The notes under the pieces are model-generated. The model saw only the letters and a program-made list of their open reading frames with translations. It ran no database searches and had not been told where the DNA came from. A program made the position numbers and the translations under genes. Shown piece after piece: positions 45,902-54,406 of a stretch of 64,000 nucleotides of DNA. Position 1 is the stretch's first letter; each line of letters opens with the position of its first letter. The DNA comes from Turneriella sp. (GTDB lineage Bacteria; Spirochaetota; Leptospiria; Turneriellales; Turneriellaceae), in contig JABARV010000010.1 in assembly GCA_019186965.1 (NCBI GenBank), positions 248,001-312,000 on the forward strand, read 5' to 3'.

Positions 45902-46531
45902 TTGGCTGCTGTAAAAGAAAAATTACGTATCGCCTTACCCAAGGGGCGGATGAGCGACGAAAGTCTTGAATTTTTCTCAACGCGTGGGCTGTGTACAATT
46001 TCTAAAACAAACGATGGGCGTGAGCTCATCCTTACCGACAGCGCGAACAATATCGATTTCTATCTTATTCGCAGCAAAGATGTGGGCGCGTATGTCGAAC
46101 AAGGTGCCGCCGATTTAGGTATTATGGGGCTAGACCTCCTCTTAGAGTATAGCTTTGACGTATACATTCCCGCATCCCTTCCTTTTGGAGAATGCCGTTT
46201 ATCTGTTGCTTACCCCAAAGGACAAGACGGATGGCAAAAAAAACGAGAAATTCGTGTTGCGACAAAATACCCCCGTTTAGCGACGGAATATTTTTTCCGT
46301 CGGGGCTTTAACATCCGCACGATTGAACTCTATGGTTCCATTGAAATCGCGCCGCTTACTGGGCTCTCGGATGTTATCGTCGATCTGGTTTCGACGGGTG
46401 CAACGCTTAAAGCCAATAATTTGGTAGAAGAGGAAATCATCCTCAAAAGTAGCGCACGGCTTATTTTAAACCCTGCATCTTTTGCGTTGCGTCGAGACAG
46501 AGTTATGCAATTCGTTGACACCTTGTTTTAA
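45902..46531 (+). CDS. hisG: ATP phosphoribosyltransferase, short form
   Basis: 209 aa, TTG start directly after the upstream stop. RIALPKGRMSDESLEFF, GAADLGIMGLDLLLE and IVDLVSTGATLKANNL (PRPP-binding) are intact. It commits ATP and PRPP to histidine synthesis. The short form lacks the regulatory C-terminal domain and needs HisZ, which is not seen here. Confidence 0.94.
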   Translation: MAAVKEKLRIALPKGRMSDESLEFFSTRGLCTISKTNDGRELILTDSANNIDFYLIRSKDVGAYVEQGAADLGIMGLDLLLEYSFDVYIPASLPFGECRLSVAYPKGQDGWQKKREIRVATKYPRLATEYFFRRGFNIRTIELYGSIEIAPLTGLSDVIVDLVSTGATLKANNLVEEEIILKSSARLILNPASFALRRDRVMQFVDTLF

Positions 46532-46549
46532 ATTCGCTTTACGCCTTCA

Positions 46550-46753
46550 ATGGCCGTACCTAAGAGAAGAACCTCCCATACACGTCGACGTAACCGCCGT
46601 GCACACCACGCAATAGGGAAACCTAATTTACGCCCTTGCTCCAATTGCGGCGCGTATGGTATTCCACACCGTGTTTGCACTGCCTGCGGGTACTATGCGG
46701 GTAAACAAGTCCTTATTCCACGTGTCAAAAAAGCAAAAGCCGACAAAGAATAA
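46550..46753 (+). CDS. rpmF: 50S ribosomal protein L32
   Basis: 67 aa. [20 protein letters not shown] start and two CxxC zinc knuckles (PCSNCGAYG and VCTACGYY) are intact, so it is the zinc-containing (C+) form. It is placed between hisG and a thioesterase, not with the usual yceD/plsX neighbours. Confidence 0.97.
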   Translation: MAVPKRRTSHTRRRNRRAHHAIGKPNLRPCSNCGAYGIPHRVCTACGYYAGKQVLIPRVKKAKADKE

Positions 46754-46775
46754 AATACGGCGGGCTTTATAGACC

Positions 46776-47327
46776 GTGCCATTACCCATAGGTAAAACAA
46801 GTTCGGTAGGGCAAGAACTCCACCACGATAATTGTTTCGGGTGTGGGGCGCTTAACCGGTATTCTTTCCATATTCCATCGACATTCGACGAGAAAACAGG
46901 CGAAGTCGATTTTACGTACCAATTACGCCGCGAACATGAAGGAGCCCCAGGGCATGCACACGGGGGAGCGCTTGCCGTTATTTTAGACGAAGCGCAAGGT
47001 GTGCTTTGCCACCATTTAGGATATTTCGTTATGACAGATGGTTTTTCCGTGAAATACCACAAAGCAACGCCCCTCTATAAAGATTTGCGCATCCACGCGA
47101 AACTTACCTCTGCTCGTTCCAAAAGGCTTTATACGAAAGCGAGTATTTACTTGGCGGATGAACTCCTCGTCGAGTCCAAAATTAAGTGGTACATTATTCC
47201 CGTGCGTTTAATAGAACGCCGGTTTAGTGGAAATGGGAGTGCGCCCCAGCTTGAGCTTAAAAATTTTCTCGAACCTAACAGGCAGCGTGCAAAAGAAATC
47301 CGCCGCCGCCTAAGATTATCGAAGTAG
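46776..47327 (+). CDS. Hotdog-fold acyl-CoA thioesterase (PaaI-like)
   Basis: 183 aa, GTG start. NCFGCGALN, then GHAHGGALAVILDEAQGVLCHH (catalytic-loop Asp/Glu region) and VKYHKATPLYKDLRIHAKL are the PaaI/4HBT pattern. Cytoplasmic thioester hydrolase; the substrate is unknown. A C-terminal basic tail (RQRAKEIRRRLRLSK) is unusual. Confidence 0.8.
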   Translation: MPLPIGKTSSVGQELHHDNCFGCGALNRYSFHIPSTFDEKTGEVDFTYQLRREHEGAPGHAHGGALAVILDEAQGVLCHHLGYFVMTDGFSVKYHKATPLYKDLRIHAKLTSARSKRLYTKASIYLADELLVESKIKWYIIPVRLIERRFSGNGSAPQLELKNFLEPNRQRAKEIRRRLRLSK

Positions 47328-47363
47328 ACTTTACGGGATATCTAAAAAAATACCTCTCCACGC

Positions 47364-48275
47364 ATGAGAATGCTTGTCGTTGGTTCAGTCGCTTTTGACG
47401 ATATCCAAACCCCGTTTGGAATAAAAAAGAATGTATTGGGTGGCGCCGCAAGCCACTTCTCGATTGCCGCAGCGCCTTTAATTGCACCTAAAATTATTGC
47501 TGTTGTAGGCAACGACTTTCCCGAAAAATATTTTACATACTTCGAAAAATTTGGAATCGATACGCAAGGGATTGAAAAAAGCGACGGTAAAACATTCCAC
47601 TGGTCTGGATACTACGAACACGATATGGCGATTGCGCACACCCGCACAACCGAGCTTGGCGCGTTTGCTACATTCGAGCCAAAACTAACCGAAGAAGATA
47701 AATTACGCCAAGTCCTTTTTTTGGCGAATATCGACCCTGTGATCCAATACAAAGTGTTAAAGCAAATGAAAAATGTCCAGCTTGTTGGGTTCGACTCGAT
47801 GAATTTCTGGATTGAATCGAAACGTAAAGACGTATGGAAAATGGTAAAAGAAGCCGATATCGTTTTTTTAAACGACGCCGAGGTGCGTATGCTTGCCGAA
47901 GAAGCGTCCCTTATTAAAGCGGCGAAAATTATCCAAAAAAAGGGACCAAGCGCTGTTATTGTTAAAAAAGGCGAACACGGGGTAACTGGCGTAACTAAAG
48001 ACGAAATATTTGTTTCTCCAGCATACCCTACAGAAGAAGTACTAGACCCCACGGGCGCAGGCGACTCTTTTGCAGGCGGATGTATGAGCTACCTTGTCGC
48101 AAACACACAGCCGGGAAAACACATCACAAGCGATATTTTGCGTAAGGCTGTTTCGTGGGGTTCTGCTGTTGCGAGCTTTGCTGTCGAAGGATTTTCCACC
48201 GATGGCGTTGCAAAAGCAACACGCAAAAATATTGAAACACGCATGTCTGTCATCAAAAAGCTTACTGCTTTTTAG
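47364..48275 (+). CDS. PfkB family carbohydrate kinase
   Basis: 303 aa. VLGGAASHFSIAA in the N-lobe and the ATP/anion-hole motif DPTGAGDSFAGG near the C-terminus are intact. The substrate (ribose, adenosine, fructose-type or ADP-heptose precursor) is not resolved. The third hairpin element follows its stop. Confidence 0.85.
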   Translation: MRMLVVGSVAFDDIQTPFGIKKNVLGGAASHFSIAAAPLIAPKIIAVVGNDFPEKYFTYFEKFGIDTQGIEKSDGKTFHWSGYYEHDMAIAHTRTTELGAFATFEPKLTEEDKLRQVLFLANIDPVIQYKVLKQMKNVQLVGFDSMNFWIESKRKDVWKMVKEADIVFLNDAEVRMLAEEASLIKAAKIIQKKGPSAVIVKKGEHGVTGVTKDEIFVSPAYPTEEVLDPTGAGDSFAGGCMSYLVANTQPGKHITSDILRKAVSWGSAVASFAVEGFSTDGVAKATRKNIETRMSVIKKLTAF

Positions 48276-48288
48276 TTTTAAATTGCTA

Positions 48289-48499
48289 GTGGGTAGGCCG
48301 GAACTCGCGAAGCCAAGATAGAGAGCAAATTTTTCGCACATTTTGAAGTACGGTTCGTTCAAAAATACGAAATTTTGCACAAATTCGGGCGTCTTCGCCC
48401 CATGCAGAGCAAATCGGCAACGATTTGCGGAGGAATTTGTGCAAAATAGCGATTCAAAATGTGCGGAAAATTTGGCTCAGCGAGTTCCGGCCTACCCAC
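48289..48499 (+). repeat. Hairpin repeat element, copy 3
   Basis: Nearly identical to copy 1: outer arms GTGGGTAGGCCGGAACTCGC (48289-48308) and complement (48480-48499), same core. In the tetraloop hairpin it has GCAAATCG-GCAA-CGATTTGC, as in copy 2. GCTA occurs directly at both edges (48285-48288 and 48500-48503), a likely 4-bp target-site duplication. It sits between two convergent genes, so it is not a promoter element. Confidence 0.92.
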
Positions 48500-48513
48500 G
48501 CTAGAGGCTCCCT

Positions 48514-50382
48514 TTAGCTAATATAGTTTGCTGGTAAAGCGCGTATCCATTCGTCGGTATCTAACGCAAGCTGGCGCACCGTTTCGGGGTGCGTTATTAT
48601 ACCCAAATGCCCTTGGCTGTATTCGCTAATTTTGTTCTTGGGTGATTTTCCCGCCAGGTGGCCTTGGCGTACAGTATCGGGAGGAGCAATTTCGTCTATG
48701 GTGCCAACGACGGTATAGTGTGGAATCTCTAATTCGTTGAGCGCAAGCGTGTAGTTAATTTTTTTATCGATCGATGTAAAATTATCGCCTTCAATTAGCG
48801 AACGGACAAATTGGCTAATAACGAGAGTCGACTCTTCGCAAAATACATCTTCCACGAGGAAATACCATTCGGGCGGAGTAATTTGTTCGTAACCGATAAA
48901 CTCTTTGATTGTTGGCAACCTGTACGTTACGTCAAAAGAAAGCGTGCGCACCGAGGCGGAGATACTATTTAGAAAAGTAAAAAACTTGTTGAGGTCGATT
49001 CCACCAATTGTTAACGCAAGGGTATAATCGAGAATCTTCATCCAGGGGTCGGCGATAACGTTTTGCATTAGAAATTTTGCAGAAGAACGAAACATGTTAA
49101 ACCACGTCGACTGTGCAGCGATCCTAACGTACATGGGGCTTGCGATGCTAATGATGCCGTCGATTATGGATTCGGGTTTAATTCCTAAATGCCCAGAACG
49201 TTCTTTACCGTAACGGTCGTACGCAGCAGAATAAAAAAGCGGAATCATTCCGCCCATGCTATGCCCATACACGACTACTTTTTTTCCCGGGTGCGTTTCT
49301 TTAAGCCACTGCAAGGCAACAGGAAAATCTTCCCAAATATAGTTGTCTACCGACCAATGGTGGTTGTTGAATCCTTTTGAGGGGAGGGTCTCCTTGGAGC
49401 GTCCGCGGATATCTAACGTGAAGACAGGATAGCCATGCTCCAAAGCCATTTCTTTTGCTAAACGGTCCAAAAGCGAACGGTTGCAAAAAAAACCGGGGAG
49501 CATAAGCAATATACGGTCTTGCCCATTTAAGTGCTCTGGCAAGTAGCGTTTTAAACTAATGCTACAACCATTAACAGTACGGACGATATAATCCGTGTCT
49601 TGGCGGTATTTTTCCGAATAGCGGTTTGAATAAAGCACCATCGATTTAATCGGTTTTTGTTGTCTGGGCCGTTGCGTGTAGACGAGGGTTTCTAAGTTTG
49701 CAGTAGGGTCGTGTTTTTCGATTTTGCGCCGTGTGCCAAATGCGTCCGCTCCATCGGCGAATTCTTCAGAAACAATAAAGTCAATCGCACGGCTTAAAGA
49801 AATCATCTGCTGGCGTACGTCGCGCCGTTCATCGTTGTTAAATGTTTTACGGTGGATTCCCCATAAAACCCCAATGGGTTTGCGGTCGATAATGATGGGA
49901 ATACCTACCGAGTAACGCATCCCCTTGGGCGCAAGCCGCTTCATTGCAGAGTGTAAGCGCTCTTCGGAGGCAATATGGAGGAACTCAACCATGGGCGGCA
50001 AATTGTGCGCGTAGTTGTAGAGCGATTGCCGCATCATTTGGGCAGATAGATTTTTTTCGTGTTGAATTGGTAATGGGCGCGTACGTGCGATAAATTTATT
50101 AAACCCGTCTATATTTTTTGTCTCTGCAAATTCTTGTAAAAAAAACTGCGACGAAGATGCCGAAACGCGTAGATTTTCACCGTCTATAATTTCAAATATG
50201 CTGTATTCAAAACAGTATGTAAAGTCTGGAAACGTAAAAGAAACGACTTTATTGACAAACGCACTTTGTACTTGCATAATGAAGTCAAACCGCGGCTTAG
50301 GAATTGGCTGAATAAAAAGGAATCCAGGGCCAGGTTCGTAGGATTGGTCTAATTGGGCGTCACGGGTATTAAAACGGGCCAT
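48514..50382 (-). CDS. Alpha/beta hydrolase with N-terminal GAF-like domain
   Basis: 622 aa. The first 215 residues resemble a GAF-like sensor, ending SVGIPIIIDRKPIGVLWGIHRKTFNNDERRDVRQQMISLSRAIDFI. The C-terminal half (from about 260) is a hydrolase: LLMLPGFFCNRSLLDRLA, then VVVYGHSMGGMIPLFYSAA (nucleophile Ser), GTIDEIAPPD and GHLGIIT with the Asp and His. The combination suggests a signal-controlled lipase or esterase. Substrate unknown. Confidence 0.75.
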   Translation of the reverse strand: MARFNTRDAQLDQSYEPGPGFLFIQPIPKPRFDFIMQVQSAFVNKVVSFTFPDFTYCFEYSIFEIIDGENLRVSASSSQFFLQEFAETKNIDGFNKFIARTRPLPIQHEKNLSAQMMRQSLYNYAHNLPPMVEFLHIASEERLHSAMKRLAPKGMRYSVGIPIIIDRKPIGVLWGIHRKTFNNDERRDVRQQMISLSRAIDFIVSEEFADGADAFGTRRKIEKHDPTANLETLVYTQRPRQQKPIKSMVLYSNRYSEKYRQDTDYIVRTVNGCSISLKRYLPEHLNGQDRILLMLPGFFCNRSLLDRLAKEMALEHGYPVFTLDIRGRSKETLPSKGFNNHHWSVDNYIWEDFPVALQWLKETHPGKKVVVYGHSMGGMIPLFYSAAYDRYGKERSGHLGIKPESIIDGIISIASPMYVRIAAQSTWFNMFRSSAKFLMQNVIADPWMKILDYTLALTIGGIDLNKFFTFLNSISASVRTLSFDVTYRLPTIKEFIGYEQITPPEWYFLVEDVFCEESTLVISQFVRSLIEGDNFTSIDKKINYTLALNELEIPHYTVVGTIDEIAPPDTVRQGHLAGKSPKNKISEYSQGHLGIITHPETVRQLALDTDEWIRALPANYIS

Positions 50383-50438
50383 AAGTTATCTTTAAGAAGG
50401 CAGTCCTGACTTATTAAATAGCGCGGCAAGAGCTATGG

Positions 50439-50456
50439 AGTTGGCGCACAGGCTCC
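50439..50456 (+). repeat. Solo end of the hairpin repeat family
   Basis: GAGTTGGCGCACAGGCTC matches the outer arm of copy 2 (its right end at 33454-33471). Upstream AAATAGCG (near 50416) resembles the core end. No matching left arm is seen, so a remnant or a partial copy. Confidence 0.5.
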
Positions 50457-50480
50457 CACCCTCCGGGCACCTGCGTAACC

Positions 50481-50928
50481 ATGATTTCATTTGACGGTAC
50501 TCGCGCAAATTGTTATCTTGTGCGTATGCGCAGGAAAGTTATCGGCATTATCTTTTTATTCGTGCTAATTGCCCCCGCTTTCGCTGCGCCGGCAACAAAA
50601 GACGATATAAAGCAACTCATTCACTATATGGATAAACGATTTGAGGCGGTAGACAGGCGTTTTGAAGATATGCAAAAACACATGGATAAGCGCTTTGATA
50701 TGATGATGTGGTTTATCGGTACCTTAACGGTATTGGGTACCGGTGTAGTGTCGTATATGATTTCACGTATCAACCGACAAGATTCGCGCATCGACGGGGT
50801 TGAAATACGCACACAACACGTTGATTTATCGGCTTTATTGCGCGACCTGCGCCAAGCCGACCCTGCTATTAAGAAAGGCTTGAAAGAGATTTTGAAATAA
50901 TCTCTGTAGACGATGATTTCATTGGACG
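50481..50928 (+). repeat. Near-identical 16-bp direct repeats around the 50526 gene
   Basis: ATGATTTCATTTGACG (50481-50496) and ATGATTTCATTGGACG (50913-50928), 15 of 16 matching. Both are near a CACAGGCTCC sequence, which is upstream of the first and downstream of the second. The gene lies between them. Chance cannot be excluded, but it suggests a cassette-like insertion. Confidence 0.45.
50526..50900 (+). CDS. Small membrane protein with coiled coil, unknown
   Basis: 124 aa from ATG at 50526, which gives a clean signal peptide (VIGIIFLFVLIAPAFA); an earlier in-frame ATG at 50481 lies in the direct repeat and is less likely. The body has a heptad-type segment (MDKRFEAVDRRFEDMQKHMDKRFDMMMW), one membrane helix (FIGTLTVLGTGVVSYMI) and a C-terminal helix. 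The family is not recognised. Confidence 0.55.
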   Translation: MRRKVIGIIFLFVLIAPAFAAPATKDDIKQLIHYMDKRFEAVDRRFEDMQKHMDKRFDMMMWFIGTLTVLGTGVVSYMISRINRQDSRIDGVEIRTQHVDLSALLRDLRQADPAIKKGLKEILK

Positions 50929-50991
50929 CCGCCTGCACAGGCTCCATAGTAAATCTTTACCGCATACCGCTAAATTTTGCTTTGTTTTGCT

Positions 50992-51927
50992 ATGCCGTTT
51001 TTTGAAAAAAAAATAAAACCTATCCTATCAAATTTACGCCGTTATAGAGTACATCCACGTTTTTTTACTAGCGCTACATTCGTGTTCGTTGCCTTATTTT
51101 CGACAAATGCGTGTAAACAAGTAAAGCCGTGTGCAAAAGAAATTCCCGGTATGGCGTGTATTCCTGCGGGAGAGTTTATCCGCGGTTCCAATAATTATCT
51201 GGATGACGAAAAACCTGAAGAAAAAATATATATCAGCGAATTTTATATAGATAAAACAGAGGTTACCAATAAAGACTTTAACGAATGCCTTGCGCAAGGC
51301 AAGTGCCAAGAGTGCATGAAAAACGGTAACTGCAATTACATTGGGCCACGGTATGGATGGCGCTACAAAAGGGACAATCAGCCTGTATCGGGAGTTAGCT
51401 GGTTTACTGCAAAAGAATACTGCGAGTTTCGTGGCAAAAGACTCCCCACAGAAGCCGAATGGGAAAAAGCGGCACGCGGGCCTAACGGCAATATTTACCC
51501 TTGGGGAAACGAAATGGCAACGTGCAAAAATGCTATCATCCAAGAAGGTGAAGGCGATAAGCTTATTAAAGGATGCGTTGGGAAACATTTAGAACCGGTG
51601 TGGCACATGCCTACCGCTGGTGTCGCGTCGCGTCCAGCAGGTATTTACGGCCTTTACGACATGGCAGGAAACGTCCACGAATGGGTACAAGATTGGTATA
51701 CAGAAAGTTACGCAGTATGCGGCGACGCTTGCCGCGGTAAGGACCCTAAAGGGCCATGCAACGGCGCAGATAAATGTGCAGGATTTACCAAGCGCAGCGT
51801 ACGCGGTGGATCGTGGTGGTGGAGCGCCGAACATGCACGGGGTTCAAAACGCCGTGCGAATGTGCCGGGCAACATGCCTTCGGTAGACTACCACCACTTC
51901 GGTTTTCGCTGCGCAAAATCGCTATAG
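50992..51927 (+). CDS. SUMF1/formylglycine-generating-like lipoprotein
   Basis: 311 aa from ATG at 50992. Lipoprotein signal (FTSATFVFVALFSTNAC). The C-terminal SUMF1 (FGE-sulfatase) fold is clear: PGMACIPAGEFIRGSNN, YIDKTEVTNKDF, KRLPTEAEWEKAARGPNGNIYPWG, GLYDMAGNVHEWVQDWY, SVRGGSWWWS and DYHHFGFRCAKS. The sulfatase-activating Cys pair is not obvious, so it may be a structural/ligand-binding member; many Cys are present in the N-half (KCQECMKNGNC). Confidence 0.87.
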   Translation: MPFFEKKIKPILSNLRRYRVHPRFFTSATFVFVALFSTNACKQVKPCAKEIPGMACIPAGEFIRGSNNYLDDEKPEEKIYISEFYIDKTEVTNKDFNECLAQGKCQECMKNGNCNYIGPRYGWRYKRDNQPVSGVSWFTAKEYCEFRGKRLPTEAEWEKAARGPNGNIYPWGNEMATCKNAIIQEGEGDKLIKGCVGKHLEPVWHMPTAGVASRPAGIYGLYDMAGNVHEWVQDWYTESYAVCGDACRGKDPKGPCNGADKCAGFTKRSVRGGSWWWSAEHARGSKRRANVPGNMPSVDYHHFGFRCAKSL

Positions 51928-51939
51928 GTTCTCTAATTT

Positions 51940-54399
51940 TTAAAACCGCCACTCGAGGCCAAAGTAAGGAATAATTGTAATAACTCCATCGGGAATGGTA
52001 ACCTTGGGATTATCCGAGGAGTACGGTTTATTGTAATTCCACTCTTGCTGGTTTGCCGCTTGCTGGTTGTAAATGTTGATTACCTCGATATACCAGCTAA
52101 AATATCCCCACGAATAAACACTCTTATGCGTGTACCGCAAATCGAGCCTATGCGAAGGTTCAAAGCGTGCGCCATAACTACGCGAAGAATAGATGGGAGA
52201 ATAGCGCACATTTGCTGGGTCAACGCAGTTATTGAAACCTGGCGTACAAACGCTTGAAATAATTTCGGTATATGGGTATCCTGAAAAAAGTTGAAACTGC
52301 GCCCCAAGTTTATGCGCTCCCCATTTTACCGCAGCGACGAGTTTAAGTGCATGCGGTTGTTCAAATTCAAAAGTCCTCCACTCTCCATTTTGTTTTCTTT
52401 CGCTACGGGTGTATGTATAGCTTAACCAACCCGAAAAATCGAGATCTTTATCTTCGCGCTCTTTGCGTAGCATCACTTCGACTCCCTGCGCACGAAGGGC
52501 ACCATTATTAGAGAAATACCTCCCTATTGCGGCACCGTTGTTTTGTGCTTCGAGCAAACGGTCGAAGTCGTTGTGAAAACCCTCTACTTTAAAAATAAAT
52601 GCCGCGAGCCTTTGTTCAATACCTACTGTTTTGTGTATTGCACGTTCGGGTTTAATGTAATCGGCGACAACAACCTGCGGTTGGTAGTTAAAAACTTGGT
52701 TAAAATAAAAAGTATTTGTTTGCGGAAAAGATTGGTACTCACCGCCCGCAACCGAAAACGTTGTTTGGCTTTCTAGTTCGTAACTTAAAAGAGCGCGTGG
52801 GTCGAGAATTCCCGTACTGTTACGCGATAAAAATTCGCTTCTTAACCCTGGAACAAATTTTAATCCGCCAAATTTGAAAGTATTTTCTGCGTATGCAGAG
52901 ACGACATGGTTACCTTCTGAAAAATTTACAGGAACGCTAACAAAAAGCGTATTGTTTCCGTAATCGGGCATACCCCCCGATGGCGATGAAACCTGCTGCT
53001 GTGTTTGGCCAACAGATTTGAAGTAGAAAAAATTGTACTCCAACGCAGTACGTAGTGTCGCGTAAGGCGCCCATTCCCATTTGGTTTTATCTTTTAAACC
53101 TAAAATATTGGGGTACACTTTTAAATCAACAGGGCCAAAAGAGCTTGTATCGGGAAAACTTGCGTAAAAATAACTATACGTGAAGCTATTAAAGAGGATT
53201 GTGCGGTTAGAAAATTTTGAAGACGGAATATAATCGTAATAGAGGCCTTGGCTGTGCGCAGAAATATCGTTGCTCAAATTAAAACTTGCAAGAATGGGGT
53301 CGCCACCTTTTGATTTGTACTCCGCCTTTTCTTCGTCGCTTAAGTCGCGCACAAATTTGAGCGTGTCGTAGCTTCCAAACGCCAAAAGAGAAAAAGCATG
53401 GTGTCCTTTTTCATCCAGAAAAAATTTTCCTTTAAGCTGGTAATCATAATACTGCGGCAGGCGATCGATAGTTTTTCCGGTAATAAGCTTATAGATAGGC
53501 GGAACAAAAAGCGAAAGGTAACCGATACGTCCCGAAGTAATCCAGTATCCTTTGCCCGATGGATTTTTTTGGGTAGTGGGATTTTCTTCCGAAGGATTTT
53601 TTTCCGTTGTGGCGTTAGAAACCGAAACAGCTCCGTCGCGATTTTTACCCCACACGCTTTTTAGTAAAAAATTGGAAGAGATGAGCGAAGTATCAACAAC
53701 ACCGCCAAATTCTTTTACCTCGTCGATGGTCTGTATGTCGATAATTGCTCCCACAGCGCCGCCAAACTGTGCAGGAAATGCGGAGGAGTAAAGGTCAACT
53801 TCGCGCATCAAGTCGTTTGAAATAATCGACTGCAACCCTCCAAAATGTTGCGGGTTGGGTACGGGAATGTCGTCGATAAAATACCGGTTTGCTTTGTCTC
53901 CCGCGCCGCGTATAATAAGCGGACCAAAAAATCCGCCAGGGCGCACAACGCCAGGAAGCGACGCCAAAGCGTTAAGGGCGTCGCCAAGCGTCGCAGGGGT
54001 TTCTTTTAGCTCTTCAACCGAAAGGGTATTGCGTCCCAGTTTTTGTATTTCCCTTTCGGCACGAATGCGCACAGTACGTGTTTTTACAATGGGGAGGGAC
54101 ATACGAAAATCCCGCTTTAGCGATTTTGCAATACTAATTTTTTCTTGAATGGTTTTTAGTCCAGGAGAAGAAATAATAATTGTATATATTCCTGGAGTTT
54201 CAACCGCCGCCGTGTAACTACCGTTTTCTTGGATACGGCTTTTAAATCTCGCTTCGGTAATAACGACGGTACCAAATTCAACAGGAGCATTGTTGTGCTC
54301 GGAATAAACAGTCCCCGAAATTGTTATAGGAAGCGCCCAAGAAATTGTACCTGTAAAAAAGAACAAAGTACAAAGAATAATCCGCGTGTAACGCGCCAT
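51940..54399 (-). CDS. TonB-dependent outer-membrane receptor
   Basis: 819 aa from ATG at 54399. Signal peptide (MARYTRIILCTLFFFTGTISWAL), CarboxypepD_reg-like domain (ITISGTVYSEHNNAPVEFGTVVI), plug (LGDALNALASLPGVVRPGGFFGPLIIRGAGDKANRYFIDDIPVP) and a large barrel ending in aromatic Trp-Arg-Phe. The insert EKNPSEENPTTQKNPSG near residues 270-290 is a low-complexity loop. It could take up siderophores, cobalamin or metals; substrate unknown. The next gene is 7 bp upstream. Confidence 0.9.
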   Translation of the reverse strand: MARYTRIILCTLFFFTGTISWALPITISGTVYSEHNNAPVEFGTVVITEARFKSRIQENGSYTAAVETPGIYTIIISSPGLKTIQEKISIAKSLKRDFRMSLPIVKTRTVRIRAEREIQKLGRNTLSVEELKETPATLGDALNALASLPGVVRPGGFFGPLIIRGAGDKANRYFIDDIPVPNPQHFGGLQSIISNDLMREVDLYSSAFPAQFGGAVGAIIDIQTIDEVKEFGGVVDTSLISSNFLLKSVWGKNRDGAVSVSNATTEKNPSEENPTTQKNPSGKGYWITSGRIGYLSLFVPPIYKLITGKTIDRLPQYYDYQLKGKFFLDEKGHHAFSLLAFGSYDTLKFVRDLSDEEKAEYKSKGGDPILASFNLSNDISAHSQGLYYDYIPSSKFSNRTILFNSFTYSYFYASFPDTSSFGPVDLKVYPNILGLKDKTKWEWAPYATLRTALEYNFFYFKSVGQTQQQVSSPSGGMPDYGNNTLFVSVPVNFSEGNHVVSAYAENTFKFGGLKFVPGLRSEFLSRNSTGILDPRALLSYELESQTTFSVAGGEYQSFPQTNTFYFNQVFNYQPQVVVADYIKPERAIHKTVGIEQRLAAFIFKVEGFHNDFDRLLEAQNNGAAIGRYFSNNGALRAQGVEVMLRKEREDKDLDFSGWLSYTYTRSERKQNGEWRTFEFEQPHALKLVAAVKWGAHKLGAQFQLFSGYPYTEIISSVCTPGFNNCVDPANVRYSPIYSSRSYGARFEPSHRLDLRYTHKSVYSWGYFSWYIEVINIYNQQAANQQEWNYNKPYSSDNPKVTIPDGVITIIPYFGLEWRF

Positions 54400-54406
54400 C
54401 TGGAGC

